Position numbers and translations under genes: made by a program. From Synechococcus sp. WH 8020 (GTDB taxonomy: Bacteria; Cyanobacteriota; Cyanobacteriia; PCC-6307; Cyanobiaceae): DNA of 64,000 nt. A model generated the notes under the pieces. The model ran no database searches and was not told the origin of the DNA. It saw nothing but the letters and a program-made list of their open reading frames with translations. Position 1 is the stretch's first letter. Every line of letters begins with the position of its first letter. Positions 44,653-52,690 of this stretch are shown piece by piece. The stretch spans positions 1,084,645-1,148,644 of the forward strand of contig NZ_CP011941.1 of assembly GCF_001040845.1 (NCBI RefSeq), read 5' to 3'.

Positions 44653-44668
44653 TTGAGAATGATCTCAA
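44653..44668 (-). promoter_or_regulatory. Fur/Zur-like palindrome upstream of the DUF3721 gene
   Basis: TTGAGA and TCTCAA form a perfect 6+6 inverted repeat around ATGA. Its first 11 bases (TTGAGAATGAT) are identical to the minus-strand znuA box region. It lies 94 bases before the DUF3721 start and 31 bases past the mntB stop. Confidence 0.6.
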
Positions 44669-44698
44669 CGCTTCCATCCCACAGCTCACAAGCGGATC

Positions 44699-45565
44699 TT
44701 ATGGATTGGGCAATCTTGAGATTGGCATCGACGATGCAAATCGATGGCGCAAAATCCCATGCTTAGGAGCAAAGAGGAACGCCATCACAAATAAACCTGT
44801 CTGTACAAGAACGATGCAACCAGCTGGGGAGCTATCAGTCCAATAACTTGTGTACACACCAAGAAGACTGGAAAGAATGCTGCTGCCAATCGCCAACCAA
44901 CTCATTCGATCAAAGCGATCTGTTAGTAGATAAGCAGTAGCCCCAGGAGTGACCAGCATGGCAACCACCAAAATGATGCCTACTGTTTGTAAACCAGCAA
45001 CCGCAGCAAGAGAGAGCACGGAGAGCAGCAGGTAATGGAGAACACCGGTGTTGATTCCAATCGAACGTGCATGCGTCGGGTCAAAACAAAACAACAACAG
45101 ATCACGACGCAATAACAAAAGAACAGCCGTTACAAGACCTGAAATGAGTAGCGTTTGTTGAATATCAGCAATAGAAATACCAAGCACATTGCCAAAAAGA
45201 ATATGAGTAAGATCAATATTGCTCCGCGTCTTCGAGACCAGCACCAGTCCTAAAGCGAAGAAACCAGTAAAAACAAGGCCTATCACCGTATCTTCCTTGA
45301 TTCGGGATTTCTGCTTGACGAAGCCAATCATGGCAACTGATCCCACACCGAAGACAAAGGCCCCAACCGAAAAAGGCAGTCCTATGGCATAGGCCAGGAT
45401 GACCCCTGGCAACACTGAATGAGAAACCGCATCACCCATCAGCGCCCAGCCTTTGAGGGTCATGTAGCAAGAAAGGAGACCACAAACACCACCAACGGTC
45501 GCACTGATCAACAGAGCCCGCACCATGAAGGCGTGATGAAGTGGCTCGAGCAAAAATGTATTCAA
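44699..45565 (-). CDS. mntB: Manganese ABC transporter permease
   Basis: The 288-aa ABC-3 permease has eight to nine helices, with CYMTLKGWALMGDAVSHSVLPGVILAYA near the N-terminus and LVSKTRSNIDLTHILFGNVLGIS typical of MntB/TroC-type proteins. It overlaps the ATPase gene by four bases. It is assigned to manganese because the cognate binding protein has a Glu ligand. Confidence 0.88.
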   Translation of the reverse strand: MNTFLLEPLHHAFMVRALLISATVGGVCGLLSCYMTLKGWALMGDAVSHSVLPGVILAYAIGLPFSVGAFVFGVGSVAMIGFVKQKSRIKEDTVIGLVFTGFFALGLVLVSKTRSNIDLTHILFGNVLGISIADIQQTLLISGLVTAVLLLLRRDLLLFCFDPTHARSIGINTGVLHYLLLSVLSLAAVAGLQTVGIILVVAMLVTPGATAYLLTDRFDRMSWLAIGSSILSSLLGVYTSYWTDSSPAGCIVLVQTGLFVMAFLFAPKHGILRHRFASSMPISRLPNP

Positions 45566-46332
45566 ACGTCCTCCGAGGAACTATTTCCGGTCAACAAATC
45601 CGGAGGGAGGCCCCCAAAGGCCAAAGAAAGATTTTCTGGAGTAAACACCTCTGACGTTTCACCGTAAGCCAAGACCGTTTTATTGATTAGAACTGTTAGA
45701 TCGCAAAAGTCTCTGACATGACTGAGATCATGCGTTGAAATCAAAATGGTGCGTCCTTCCTTACGCAACTGGAAAAAGAGCTCTGCCATCAACTTCTCGG
45801 TACGAACGTCCACGCCATTGAAGGGTTCGTCCAACAACAACACCGATGCGCGCTGTGCAATGGCTCTTGCCAAAAAGGTCCGTTTACGTTGGCCACCGGA
45901 GAGAGCAGCGATCGGACGATCCCTTAGATCAAGAAGCTCAACGCGCTCAAGGGCATGTCGAACCGCAACCCTGTCTGACTGCCGTGGGATCCGCAGCACA
46001 TTCATGGCTCCATAGCGGCCCATCATCACCACATCCCAAACAGAGATCGGAAAATCGCAATCGATCCCTTCGTTCTGGGGGACGTAGGCAACAGCTTGAT
46101 CTCGCTGAGCCCTAGACACACTGCGTCCGTTGATTTTGATGTGTCCACGCGAGGGACGAATAAAGCCAGTGAGGGCCTTGAAAAGGGTCGATTTACCAGA
46201 CCCATTCATCCCTACCAATCCACAGATACATCCCGAAGGCAGATGAAGAGAAGCGTCGTAGAGAGCAACTGTGCCGTTGTAGTCAACACAGATCTGATCT
46301 GCCTCGATCCGCATCAATTCACTCTGGGTCAT
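45562..46332 (-). CDS. mntA: Manganese ABC transporter ATP-binding protein
   Basis: This 256-aa ATPase carries Walker A GMNGSGKST, signature LSGGQRKRT, Walker B VLLLDEP and switch His in STHDLSH. It overlaps mntC by four bases and mntB by four bases, so the operon order is mntC-mntA-mntB. Its domain composition is normal. Confidence 0.9.
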   Translation of the reverse strand: MTQSELMRIEADQICVDYNGTVALYDASLHLPSGCICGLVGMNGSGKSTLFKALTGFIRPSRGHIKINGRSVSRAQRDQAVAYVPQNEGIDCDFPISVWDVVMMGRYGAMNVLRIPRQSDRVAVRHALERVELLDLRDRPIAALSGGQRKRTFLARAIAQRASVLLLDEPFNGVDVRTEKLMAELFFQLRKEGRTILISTHDLSHVRDFCDLTVLINKTVLAYGETSEVFTPENLSLAFGGLPPDLLTGNSSSEDV

Positions 46333-47300
46333 GAGGACTTTTCGGCGGAAGCAGCCAACCCCTGCCTAAGAAGTTTCACATTGTGGCGTTGAAGGTCGAG
46401 CAGAGTTGGCGCAGGACCGTTGCGTTTTGATAGAGAGTCCACATAGAAGCTGCCACCAAAGCGAGCGCCTGAAGCACGAGCCACCTCTCGTTGGGCTTTA
46501 TCACTCACGGTGGTTTCACAAAACACCGCAGGAACTTGATCTCTCTTCACACGCTCGATCAACCTAGCCATTCGTCTCGGAGTGATCTGGCTTTCAGCAT
46601 TAACAGGCCACAAATAAGCCTCCTCAAATCCATAATCTTGAGCTAAATAAGAAAATGCACCTTCACAGCTGACCAAAACCCGCTGTTTTTTGGGAATAGC
46701 AGCGAGGAGGTTTCGTAACTCGGTATCCAAGTTTTCCAATTGGAGCTTGTAGCGTTTGCCATTGTCTCGATAGATCTGGGATCCCTCTGGATCAAGATCA
46801 GAAAAGGCATCGACGAGTTGATCAACATATCCCTGAGCCCGTAAAGGTGACATCCAGGCATGGGGATTGGGCTTACCGGCATAGACATCACCCTCAATGA
46901 GCAATGGCTGCATCCCCTGGGTGAGAGTGACAGTGGGCACATCTCCAGCTGATTGAACAAAGCGACGGGCCCAAAGTTCTAATCCCAACCCATTTTCAAC
47001 GATTAAATCTGCTCCTGATGCTTGTTCTAAGTCCTTAGGAGAAGGCTCATAACCATGAATTTCTGCACCCGGTTTGGTAATCGATTTCACCTGCAAACGA
47101 TCACCAGCCACCTGACGAGCCATATCAGCAAGGATCGTAAATGTTGTCAAAACGACTGGACGATCATCAGAAGCGGTGCTGGTTTTATCAGTTAAATCAC
47201 CTTGTTTTGAGCATGCAACAACTAAAGGCAAGGCGACGGCAAGAGTTGTCACCTGCCGCAGAAGACGTGATCTCAATGTCTTTGACAGAAAGTTGTTCAT
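46329..47300 (-). CDS. mntC: Manganese-binding lipoprotein of the ABC importer
   Basis: This 323-aa cluster A-I protein has a lipobox with Cys30 (LVVACS), then ligands His82 (EIHGYEP), His147 (NPHAWMSP), Glu213 (SCEGAFSYL) and Asp288 (YVDSLS). The Glu in place of the third His is the manganese signature known from Synechocystis MntC. The neighbouring znuA has His there, so the two importers differ in metal. ATG 47300 is preferred over TTG 47309. No Fur-type box is seen upstream. Confidence 0.92.
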   Translation of the reverse strand: MNNFLSKTLRSRLLRQVTTLAVALPLVVACSKQGDLTDKTSTASDDRPVVLTTFTILADMARQVAGDRLQVKSITKPGAEIHGYEPSPKDLEQASGADLIVENGLGLELWARRFVQSAGDVPTVTLTQGMQPLLIEGDVYAGKPNPHAWMSPLRAQGYVDQLVDAFSDLDPEGSQIYRDNGKRYKLQLENLDTELRNLLAAIPKKQRVLVSCEGAFSYLAQDYGFEEAYLWPVNAESQITPRRMARLIERVKRDQVPAVFCETTVSDKAQREVARASGARFGGSFYVDSLSKRNGPAPTLLDLQRHNVKLLRQGLAASAEKSS

Positions 47301-47342
47301 AGTCTTCAAAAGTATTAAATCAGCAAGTCGAAGAACATTGAT

Positions 47343-47501
47343 TTATGAAGATGATTTTGCTCCACCAGACCCTCGTCGGCGTCTACAGCGCTCTGAGCAG
47401 TAACGAACCTCCCCCCAAACGTCCTTCCATTTGCGACGCCATTGGAAAGGGCGACCACAAACAACGCATATTTTTGTGGGGCGATCCAGTGGTGGCACCA
47501 T
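47343..47501 (-). CDS. DUF2256 small zinc-ribbon protein
   Basis: A 52-aa frame encodes [16 protein letters not shown] then [12 protein letters not shown], the typical DUF2256 pattern with four Cys in two CxxC-like pairs. Cyanobacterial members are near photolyase or cryptochrome genes. The start is ATG 47501; the stop TAA at 47343-47345. A plus-strand frame covering the same bases is a shadow. The gene begins the minus-strand group upstream of mntC. Confidence 0.85.
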   Translation of the reverse strand: MVPPLDRPTKICVVCGRPFQWRRKWKDVWGEVRYCSERCRRRRGSGGAKSSS

Positions 47502-47743
47502 CAGGCAGTCAAACCGATATGGGAAGGCTGAACAGGATTTGAAAACCTCCAGATTTCTATCCTAAAGGCTGACGATGCTGGAACGAGACCACAGAACCAG
47601 GTACAACAGAATTCAATCAAAATGGCCTCAAATCAAGGCGTACTAACGCCAAAACAATAGTCCAACTTTATTGCTTTAATGAATAAAATAAGATCGTTAT
47701 TTTGGTCAACCCAGCAAACGCATATCAGCCAACACTTTGATCC

Positions 47744-47929
47744 CTAGGAGTCGTCATCAGATGAATCTGTCCAGCGCCGCTCCACTTGAACAAACAGCAG
47801 CCAGGCCAAGGATGCTTCTGCTCCCGTAACCCAATCCGAGCGCAGCAACGCCACCAATGCCAAAGTGCTTGCCACGATTCGCAATGCTCGTAGGCCAAAT
47901 CGGCTGTACTGGCGCAAGCGATCGTTCAT
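47744..47929 (-). CDS. Small membrane hypothetical protein
   Basis: From ATG 47929, 61 aa: a basic amphipathic head (NDRLRQYSRFGLRALRIV) then a hydrophobic helix (ASTLALVALLRSDW) and an acidic tail ending SSDDDS. It resembles the small-membrane design common in picocyanobacteria. A competing frame at 47757-48074 is less convincing. Function unknown. Confidence 0.55.
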   Translation of the reverse strand: MNDRLRQYSRFGLRALRIVASTLALVALLRSDWVTGAEASLAWLLFVQVERRWTDSSDDDS

Positions 47930-48082
47930 AGCTGAAGGCAAGAGGCATCGGCATCAAAACCAAACGGAGCGAAGGGAGAAGCCCAGCCGCTGCCATCACT
48001 GAGCTGAGGGGAACCGAACGAAAAATTGCACGCGGTCGCGAACCCTGACGCATAGCTTTACAGAACTTCATCACACCGCGCC

Positions 48083-48241
48083 ATGGTCGAGATTTATTTA
48101 GAGGCCACCTTGCACAACCAAATCAGTGTTGAGCACTATCGCGAAGTTTTGCTGAACCGCGGATTGGACGAGACAGACCAAAAACTGAGGAGCAATCTGC
48201 TGAAACGCATTGAAGCCGGAACGATTCAGCTGTCATCCTGA
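48083..48241 (+). CDS. Small hypothetical protein
   Basis: A clean ATG frame of 52 codons gives a soluble helical protein (MVEIYLEATLHNQISVEHYR then LLKRIEAGTIQLSS). No obvious family. The next small gene follows in 22 bases, so they may be co-transcribed. Confidence 0.6.
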   Translation: MVEIYLEATLHNQISVEHYREVLLNRGLDETDQKLRSNLLKRIEAGTIQLSS

Positions 48242-48263
48242 CTAATCTGTTCAAGCAGATCTT

Positions 48264-48362
48264 ATGTTCCAAACCAATGACCCCCGCTTCTGGAGAGCGG
48301 TTATCGGAATCATTTCATTGACATTAAGCTGCGCACTGGCTTGGCTGATCCTTAAACTCTGA
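48264..48362 (+). CDS. 32-aa membrane peptide
   Basis: ATG to TGA encodes FQTNDPRFWRAVIGIISLTLS followed by CALAWLILKL: one transmembrane helix with a charged head. It follows the previous small gene by 22 bases. It lies in a cluster of similar tiny membrane genes. Function unknown. Confidence 0.55.
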   Translation: MFQTNDPRFWRAVIGIISLTLSCALAWLILKL

Positions 48363-48443
48363 TTTTTTTGATCAATCAGGGGCTTAATGCTACAAACCTC
48401 AACCAAAACCAGAAATTCAGAGAATTGGAAAACAATTGCCCTC

Positions 48444-48797
48444 CTAAAAAAGAAAATTTGCAAGAATCATCATCAAAAATCCAAAAGCTAAAATTGATAA
48501 AATCAGCAAAAAAATCAGAGTGCTGCCAGCAATCAAGGCGAAACGTTTTGCTGTGCCTGGAAACAGTAGATAAAAACTAAGAGCTGCCGCAAGTCCCCAA
48601 AGAGGTGGAATCAAGACACACACCCCGGTCAAAACAACGAGACGCACGCTTCGATGTCGTTGCTGTTCGATCAGCCTCAACGATTGAGTCTCCTCCTCTT
48701 CCAAGGCCAAACGCTCTTCATCGCTGAGCCAGCGTCCGAACTGTTGCGCCTGCTTGAACTCACGTTCAAGTTTGTCCGTGCTGGGAAAAGGATCCAT
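48444..48797 (-). CDS. Small membrane hypothetical protein
   Basis: This 117-aa protein has an N-terminal acidic coiled-coil (EREFKQAQQFGRWLSDEERLAL) and two hydrophobic hairpin helices (VLTGVCVLIPPLWGLAAALS and FALIAGSTLIFLLILSILAFGF). No family recognised. Its start overlaps the plus-strand frame at 48778 by about 20 bases. Confidence 0.6.
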   Translation of the reverse strand: MDPFPSTDKLEREFKQAQQFGRWLSDEERLALEEEETQSLRLIEQQRHRSVRLVVLTGVCVLIPPLWGLAAALSFYLLFPGTAKRFALIAGSTLIFLLILSILAFGFLMMILANFLF

Positions 48798-49002
48798 CGA
48801 ACTAATTTATCGCCGTTTTCAACGGGGGCTTCGCTCCCAGGCCCGTTCGAGTGACTCTCTGATCGCTTTGCTCGAAGGCTCAGCCAATCCATTGTTTCGA
48901 CGAAAGGCTGCTGTAATCCGCCAGAAACGGGTCGCGCAAGCAATCGCGACGACGAACCAAGCGAACAAGATCCAGGCAGAACCGTGCACGACAACGTTGT
49001 GA
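48778..49002 (+). CDS. Small hypothetical protein (possible)
   Basis: From GTG 48778, 74 aa: IELIYRRFQRGLRSQARSSD, then LEGSANPLFRRKAAVIRQ and a basic tail. The arginine-rich, helix-like composition looks protein-like, but the start is doubtful and it overlaps the divergent gene start by 20 bases. Confidence 0.4.
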   Translation: MLGKGSIELIYRRFQRGLRSQARSSDSLIALLEGSANPLFRRKAAVIRQKRVAQAIATTNQANKIQAEPCTTTL

Positions 49003-49037
49003 ATACCCCCATGATGGTGGTTGTGGGGATTTCGTCG

Positions 49038-49136
49038 ATGAACGGCAAGCTCGTAGTTGGGGCCATCGCACTGTTTGTGAGCGCAGTTGCGATCTATGAA
49101 TTCTTGTTGTTGAGAGGGTTAGCACCCTCGAGCTGA
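49038..49136 (+). CDS. 32-aa single-pass membrane peptide
   Basis: The start ATG 49038 has GGGGA seven bases upstream. The product is NGKLVVGAIALFVSAVAIYEFLLLRG plus a short tail. It is a typical tiny membrane protein. The 3' end overlaps the convergent gene at 49094 by 43 bases. An upstream in-frame ATG at 49011 would add nine residues. Confidence 0.6.
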   Translation: MNGKLVVGAIALFVSAVAIYEFLLLRGLAPSS

Positions 49137-49489
49137 GCCACACAGGAATACGTTTCAATGGACGCTTTCCTTTGGCGGAATTCAGGATGATCAACATCCT
49201 CCACCCGCCACCACCAACGCCCATCGGTGTAGCTGGGTGGACCAGCATTGTTGGTGCGTGGCAGTTGCAAGTTGAGGTCTCGCCAGTGGAGAACAATCCC
49301 ATCGCCAGGCACGGTTCCATCAGAACTATTGGGGATCGGTTCCAAAACAGTGCCGATTGCCTCCTGACCCAAATTGGTCCGCTCGGCAGTCAGCAGGTCT
49401 CCCTCACACCAATAGCTTTCAGCAAAGACAGCAGTACATGGGGCGAGCCAAAACAACACCCCCAGGCAAAACGAAAACAGAGAGCGCAA
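49094..49489 (-). CDS. Exported hypothetical protein
   Basis: This 131-aa protein has a signal peptide (SFCLGVLFWLAPCTAVFA) and two further Cys (YWCEGD and YSCVAQ) in the mature part, with RDLNLQLPR and GRWWWRVEDVDH segments. It is probably secreted to the lumen or periplasm. No family recognised. It is convergent with the 32-aa gene and divergent from the membrane gene at 49559. Confidence 0.55.
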   Translation of the reverse strand: MRSLFSFCLGVLFWLAPCTAVFAESYWCEGDLLTAERTNLGQEAIGTVLEPIPNSSDGTVPGDGIVLHWRDLNLQLPRTNNAGPPSYTDGRWWWRVEDVDHPEFRQRKASIETYSCVAQLEGANPLNNKNS

Positions 49490-49558
49490 AGCGAGCGAAG
49501 TCGTTCACACCACCCAAGCACCAAACACGACAGAGTGTTGTGAAGTCGGAGCCTATTG

Positions 49559-49855
49559 ATGATCCCTACGAAAGATCAGGTGCTCGCCGCATCCGCTGGC
49601 TGGGTGGCCGTTGTCTTGAATGTGGTGCCCGGACTTGGAGCCGGTTACTTATATCAACGACGTTGGAAGGCTTACTGGATCACCTCCGTACTGGCCACAA
49701 CCTGGTTTGTTGCTGGTGCCGTGTTAGCTCAGGACGCCGCAACGGCAGCTGAACCACAAAACCAACTCGTTGGACTGATCGGTTTGATGGTGCTCGCCGC
49801 TGTAACCAGCGCTGAAGCAGGCATCGCTGTGAAGGCAGTCCGTCAAAACAGCTAA
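49559..49855 (+). CDS. Small two- to three-helix membrane protein
   Basis: This 98-aa product has hydrophobic segments VLAASAGWVAVVLNVVPGLGAGYL, WITSVLATTWFVAGAVLA and LVGLIGLMVLAAVTSAEAGIAV. The segment GYLYQRRWKAYW resembles GYxYQRRWxxx patterns seen in TM2-like proteins. ATG 49559 is preferred over TTG 49556. The stop overlaps the next start (TAATG), so the two genes are coupled. Confidence 0.7.
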   Translation: MIPTKDQVLAASAGWVAVVLNVVPGLGAGYLYQRRWKAYWITSVLATTWFVAGAVLAQDAATAAEPQNQLVGLIGLMVLAAVTSAEAGIAVKAVRQNS

Positions 49856-50592
49856 TGCAGACCAGCCCGAATGCGGTACTCCGCTTCTGGTTTCATGACT
49901 GTCGCCCGCACCAATGGTTTCGCAGAAATGCAGACTTTGACGCAGTGGTGTTGAGACGCTTCGGCAAGCTCACATGCTCAGCCTTGGGGGGTGAACTCAG
50001 CCACTGGGAGCAGAACGCGACCGGTGCACTAGCGCTGGTTTTGATGATGGATCAATTCACGCGACAACTGTGGAGAGATGAACCCAGAGCCTTCGCTGGC
50101 GATGCTCACGCCCTAAGGCTTACCCACAAAGCGATCGAGGAAGGATGGATCGCCCAAGAACCAGAACAGGTGCGTCGCCAGTTTTGGTTAATGCCGATGC
50201 TCCACAGCGAGGAGTTAGCAGACATTGAGGACGCGGTTTCCTTCCTGGAGCGTTGGAGCGACCCAGCCACAGTTGCAGTCGCTTGTCGCAACAAGACCTT
50301 GATCCAACGCTTTGGACGTTATCCCCAACGCAATGCGGCACTGGGCAGACTCTCCACTCATGAGGAGTTGAGGTTTTTAAAGGATTGGCATTCACGTACC
50401 AAACAGAAACGATTCCAATTTCACGCTTGTGACCAATGCTCTAGACAAGGTCCAATTCACTACAGAGTGAAAACAGCAGAGCAACCAAATTGGCAATTTG
50501 CATGCCCTAGCTGCTGGAACAATCTGCAACACCAACCTGGTTATCAATACGGGGGAACGCGAAAAGCAAACCGTCGTGAGCGACAACGTTGA
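49855..50592 (+). CDS. DUF924 protein with C-terminal zinc ribbon
   Basis: The 245-aa protein begins with the DUF924 region: VLRFWFHDCRPHQWFRRN, then LVLMMDQFTRQLWRDEPRAF and QRFGRYPQRNAALGR. It ends with four Cys (Cys192, 195, 217, 220; CDQCS and CPSCW), a zinc-ribbon-like extension not part of the usual family. The family has no clear function. It overlaps the previous gene by one base, as TAATG. Confidence 0.82.
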   Translation: MQTSPNAVLRFWFHDCRPHQWFRRNADFDAVVLRRFGKLTCSALGGELSHWEQNATGALALVLMMDQFTRQLWRDEPRAFAGDAHALRLTHKAIEEGWIAQEPEQVRRQFWLMPMLHSEELADIEDAVSFLERWSDPATVAVACRNKTLIQRFGRYPQRNAALGRLSTHEELRFLKDWHSRTKQKRFQFHACDQCSRQGPIHYRVKTAEQPNWQFACPSCWNNLQHQPGYQYGGTRKANRRERQR

Positions 50593-50735
50593 TGCGCCAT
50601 GAATTCATCACATCAACCAGTGAGAATGAAAAAGCTCTGAAAACAAAAAAGCAATGCGAAGCCTCTTTACCTCTCCATGAACAAAACCTGTCTTGGACCC
50701 GTGGGATAAGGGTTAAGCGTGATGGCTTTAAAACC

Positions 50736-50894
50736 ATGAGCCCGATGTTTCAGTGTTTGCTCTGTCGGCAAACGATCGAACGTTCAACCCGTGCCTATTG
50801 GAAACATAAGGGGCATCTGCTTTGCTCCACCTGCAAAGACAACATCGAGGCAGAAGTTCGTCAAAGTAGGCAGCAGACGCCGCCAAGCTCTTGA
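50736..50894 (+). CDS. Small zinc-ribbon protein
   Basis: From ATG 50736, 52 aa with FQCLLCRQTIE and HLLCSTCKDNI, two CxxC pairs forming a compact zinc ribbon. The long upstream extension of the frame has no motif. Its stop overlaps the next gene's likely TTG start, so they may be coupled. Confidence 0.6.
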   Translation: MSPMFQCLLCRQTIERSTRAYWKHKGHLLCSTCKDNIEAEVRQSRQQTPPSS

Positions 50895-52114
50895 ACCTGA
50901 TCCAGATTGTGGCTTGGGTTGCAGGCATGACAGCTCTAGCGGCTGGGATAGGCCTAACCATCCTTCTCTTAGGCCTACAACGCGTCTTTGCCTCAGCTCC
51001 AACGCTCTGGCACAACAACGATGAGCAGATCACGGACACCAGTCTCACCGTTGTCATCCCAGCCTTCAACGAGGCGAACAACATTGAGGCTTGTCTGACT
51101 CACGTACTGATGTCAGACAAGCCGTGTTCTCACTGGGAGGTGTTGGTTGTCGACGATCAGTCCAGCGACAACACCGTCGAGATTGCGGAACAGACAATCT
51201 GTACCGTCGCTAGTGCTGACCAACCCTGTGCAGCCGTTCTCCAAGCTGGCCCGCGACCGACAGGAGAGCGCTGGGTGGGAAAAAACTGGGGTTGCAGCCA
51301 AGCCATGGAGCGGGTCCGAAGCGAATGGGTGCTGTTCATTGACGCCGATGTGACCTTGGCGCCCGATGCCATCCGTCGCGCACTCCACCAGAGCATCAAC
51401 GAAAATGCCGATTTGTTCAGCTTGGCTCCACGTTTGACCTGTGGATGTCTTGCCGAATGGATGGTCCAACCGATCATTGCGAGCTTGTTAGGACTTGGAT
51501 TTCCGATCCTTGAAGCCAATGACCCTGCTTCAAAGGTGGCCTTTGCTGCAGGCCCTTTCATGTTGTTCCGCAGAAGCAGCTACAACTCCATCGGCGGCCA
51601 CAGGGCCCTCGCAGGAGAGGTTGTGGAGGATCTGGCCTTGGCGCGTCGGATTAAGGAGGGGGGATTCCGCTTGAGATACGTCCTTGGCATTGATGCCGTC
51701 GATTTACAGATGTACGCCAATTTCGAGGCTCTCTGGGAAGGCTGGAGCAAGAACTGGTTTCTCGGTCTAGATCGCAGCATCAGCAAATCCCTGGGAGCTG
51801 GAGGTGTGGTGCTGTTGATGTTCACGCTGCCATGGCTCCTTCTACCGACCAGCCTGACGATGGCGTTTCTGAGCAACCACGATCAGATCCTATGGCTCAT
51901 TGATGCGGGTTTCGGATTGATTGCAATCTTGATGCAGCTCAGCGTTCGCCTCTGGACCCAAGCCCGTTTTTCGGTGCCATTGCGACACTGGTGGCTGATG
52001 GGCATCGGCGGAGTGATCATCGGGCTGATCGCACCCACTTCCGTTTGGAAAAGCTTGACGGGGAGGGGCTGGACCTGGAAAGGACGATCCCTTGCAGAGG
52101 CTCAGGCGCTCTAG
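50891..52114 (+). CDS. Family 2 glycosyltransferase, CruG/HpnB-like
   Basis: The 407-aa membrane protein has N-terminal and C-terminal hydrophobic helices and a central GT-A fold: TVVIPAFNEANNIEACL, VVDDQSSDNT, the WVLFIDADVTLAPDA acidic motif and a D-L-A-L-A-R-R-I helix for the acceptor. It resembles hopanoid and carotenoid glycosyltransferases (HpnB, CruG). Substrate cannot be decided. The start is TTG 50891, with ATG 50927 as an alternative. It is the last gene of the short run starting at 49559. Confidence 0.85.
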   Translation: MNLIQIVAWVAGMTALAAGIGLTILLLGLQRVFASAPTLWHNNDEQITDTSLTVVIPAFNEANNIEACLTHVLMSDKPCSHWEVLVVDDQSSDNTVEIAEQTICTVASADQPCAAVLQAGPRPTGERWVGKNWGCSQAMERVRSEWVLFIDADVTLAPDAIRRALHQSINENADLFSLAPRLTCGCLAEWMVQPIIASLLGLGFPILEANDPASKVAFAAGPFMLFRRSSYNSIGGHRALAGEVVEDLALARRIKEGGFRLRYVLGIDAVDLQMYANFEALWEGWSKNWFLGLDRSISKSLGAGGVVLLMFTLPWLLLPTSLTMAFLSNHDQILWLIDAGFGLIAILMQLSVRLWTQARFSVPLRHWWLMGIGGVIIGLIAPTSVWKSLTGRGWTWKGRSLAEAQAL

Positions 52115-52162
52115 CGGTTAGAGCCACTATCCAGACAAAATAAAAGCAACCGTACAAACCCC

Positions 52163-52690
52163 ATGTACCGACTTGGTGCACTCTTGGCTCTGTGCCTGGC
52201 ATTGCTGATGCCTGCAACAGTGCAAGCCAGCACAATTGAACTCACGATGAATCTCATCAACACCGAGGGAATCGGTGAATCCATCGGCACGATCAGTGCC
52301 CGGGATACAGACCAAGGCTTGGTGATCATTCCTGAACTCAGTGGCTTGAGCGAGGGCGAGCATGGGTTCCACTTGCATGCCGGCGATCAGTGCGCTCCAC
52401 AAACCAACTCCGAAGGAGCCTCCATTGCAGGGCTGGCAGCTCTAGGACATTGGGATCCAGACGAAACCAACACCCATCTCGGACCTTTTGGGAATGGACA
52501 TCGCGGTGATCTCAGTCGATTAGTGGTGGACCGAGATGGCAACACCACAACAAGCGTGGTGGCACCACGACTTAAGGCCTCCGATCTTCGCGGCCGCGCT
52601 CTTGTGGTGCATGCAGGGGGAGACACCTACTCCGACACGCCACCGCTGGGAGGAGGCGGTGCTCGAATCGCCTGCGGTGTGGCGTCTTGA
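52163..52690 (+). CDS. sodC: Copper/zinc superoxide dismutase
   Basis: This 175-aa exported enzyme has a signal peptide (LLALCLALLMPATVQA), metal ligands in GFHLHAGDQC, THLGPFGNGHRGDL and LVVHAGGDTYSD, and the PPLGGGGARIACGV closing motif. The Cys in DQCAP and IACGV form the conserved disulfide. It detoxifies superoxide in the periplasm or lumen. Its stop lies one base inside the next gene. Confidence 0.94.
   Translation: MYRLGALLALCLALLMPATVQASTIELTMNLINTEGIGESIGTISARDTDQGLVIIPELSGLSEGEHGFHLHAGDQCAPQTNSEGASIAGLAALGHWDPDETNTHLGPFGNGHRGDLSRLVVDRDGNTTTSVVAPRLKASDLRGRALVVHAGGDTYSDTPPLGGGGARIACGVAS

Noticed and set aside
47757-48074. 105-codon minus-strand frame
   Set aside because: Competes with the 61-aa membrane frame and has no protein-like pattern.
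49357-49752. 131-codon plus-strand frame with two Cys
   Set aside because: It covers a good minus-strand exported gene and a good plus-strand membrane gene in another frame; it is a shadow.
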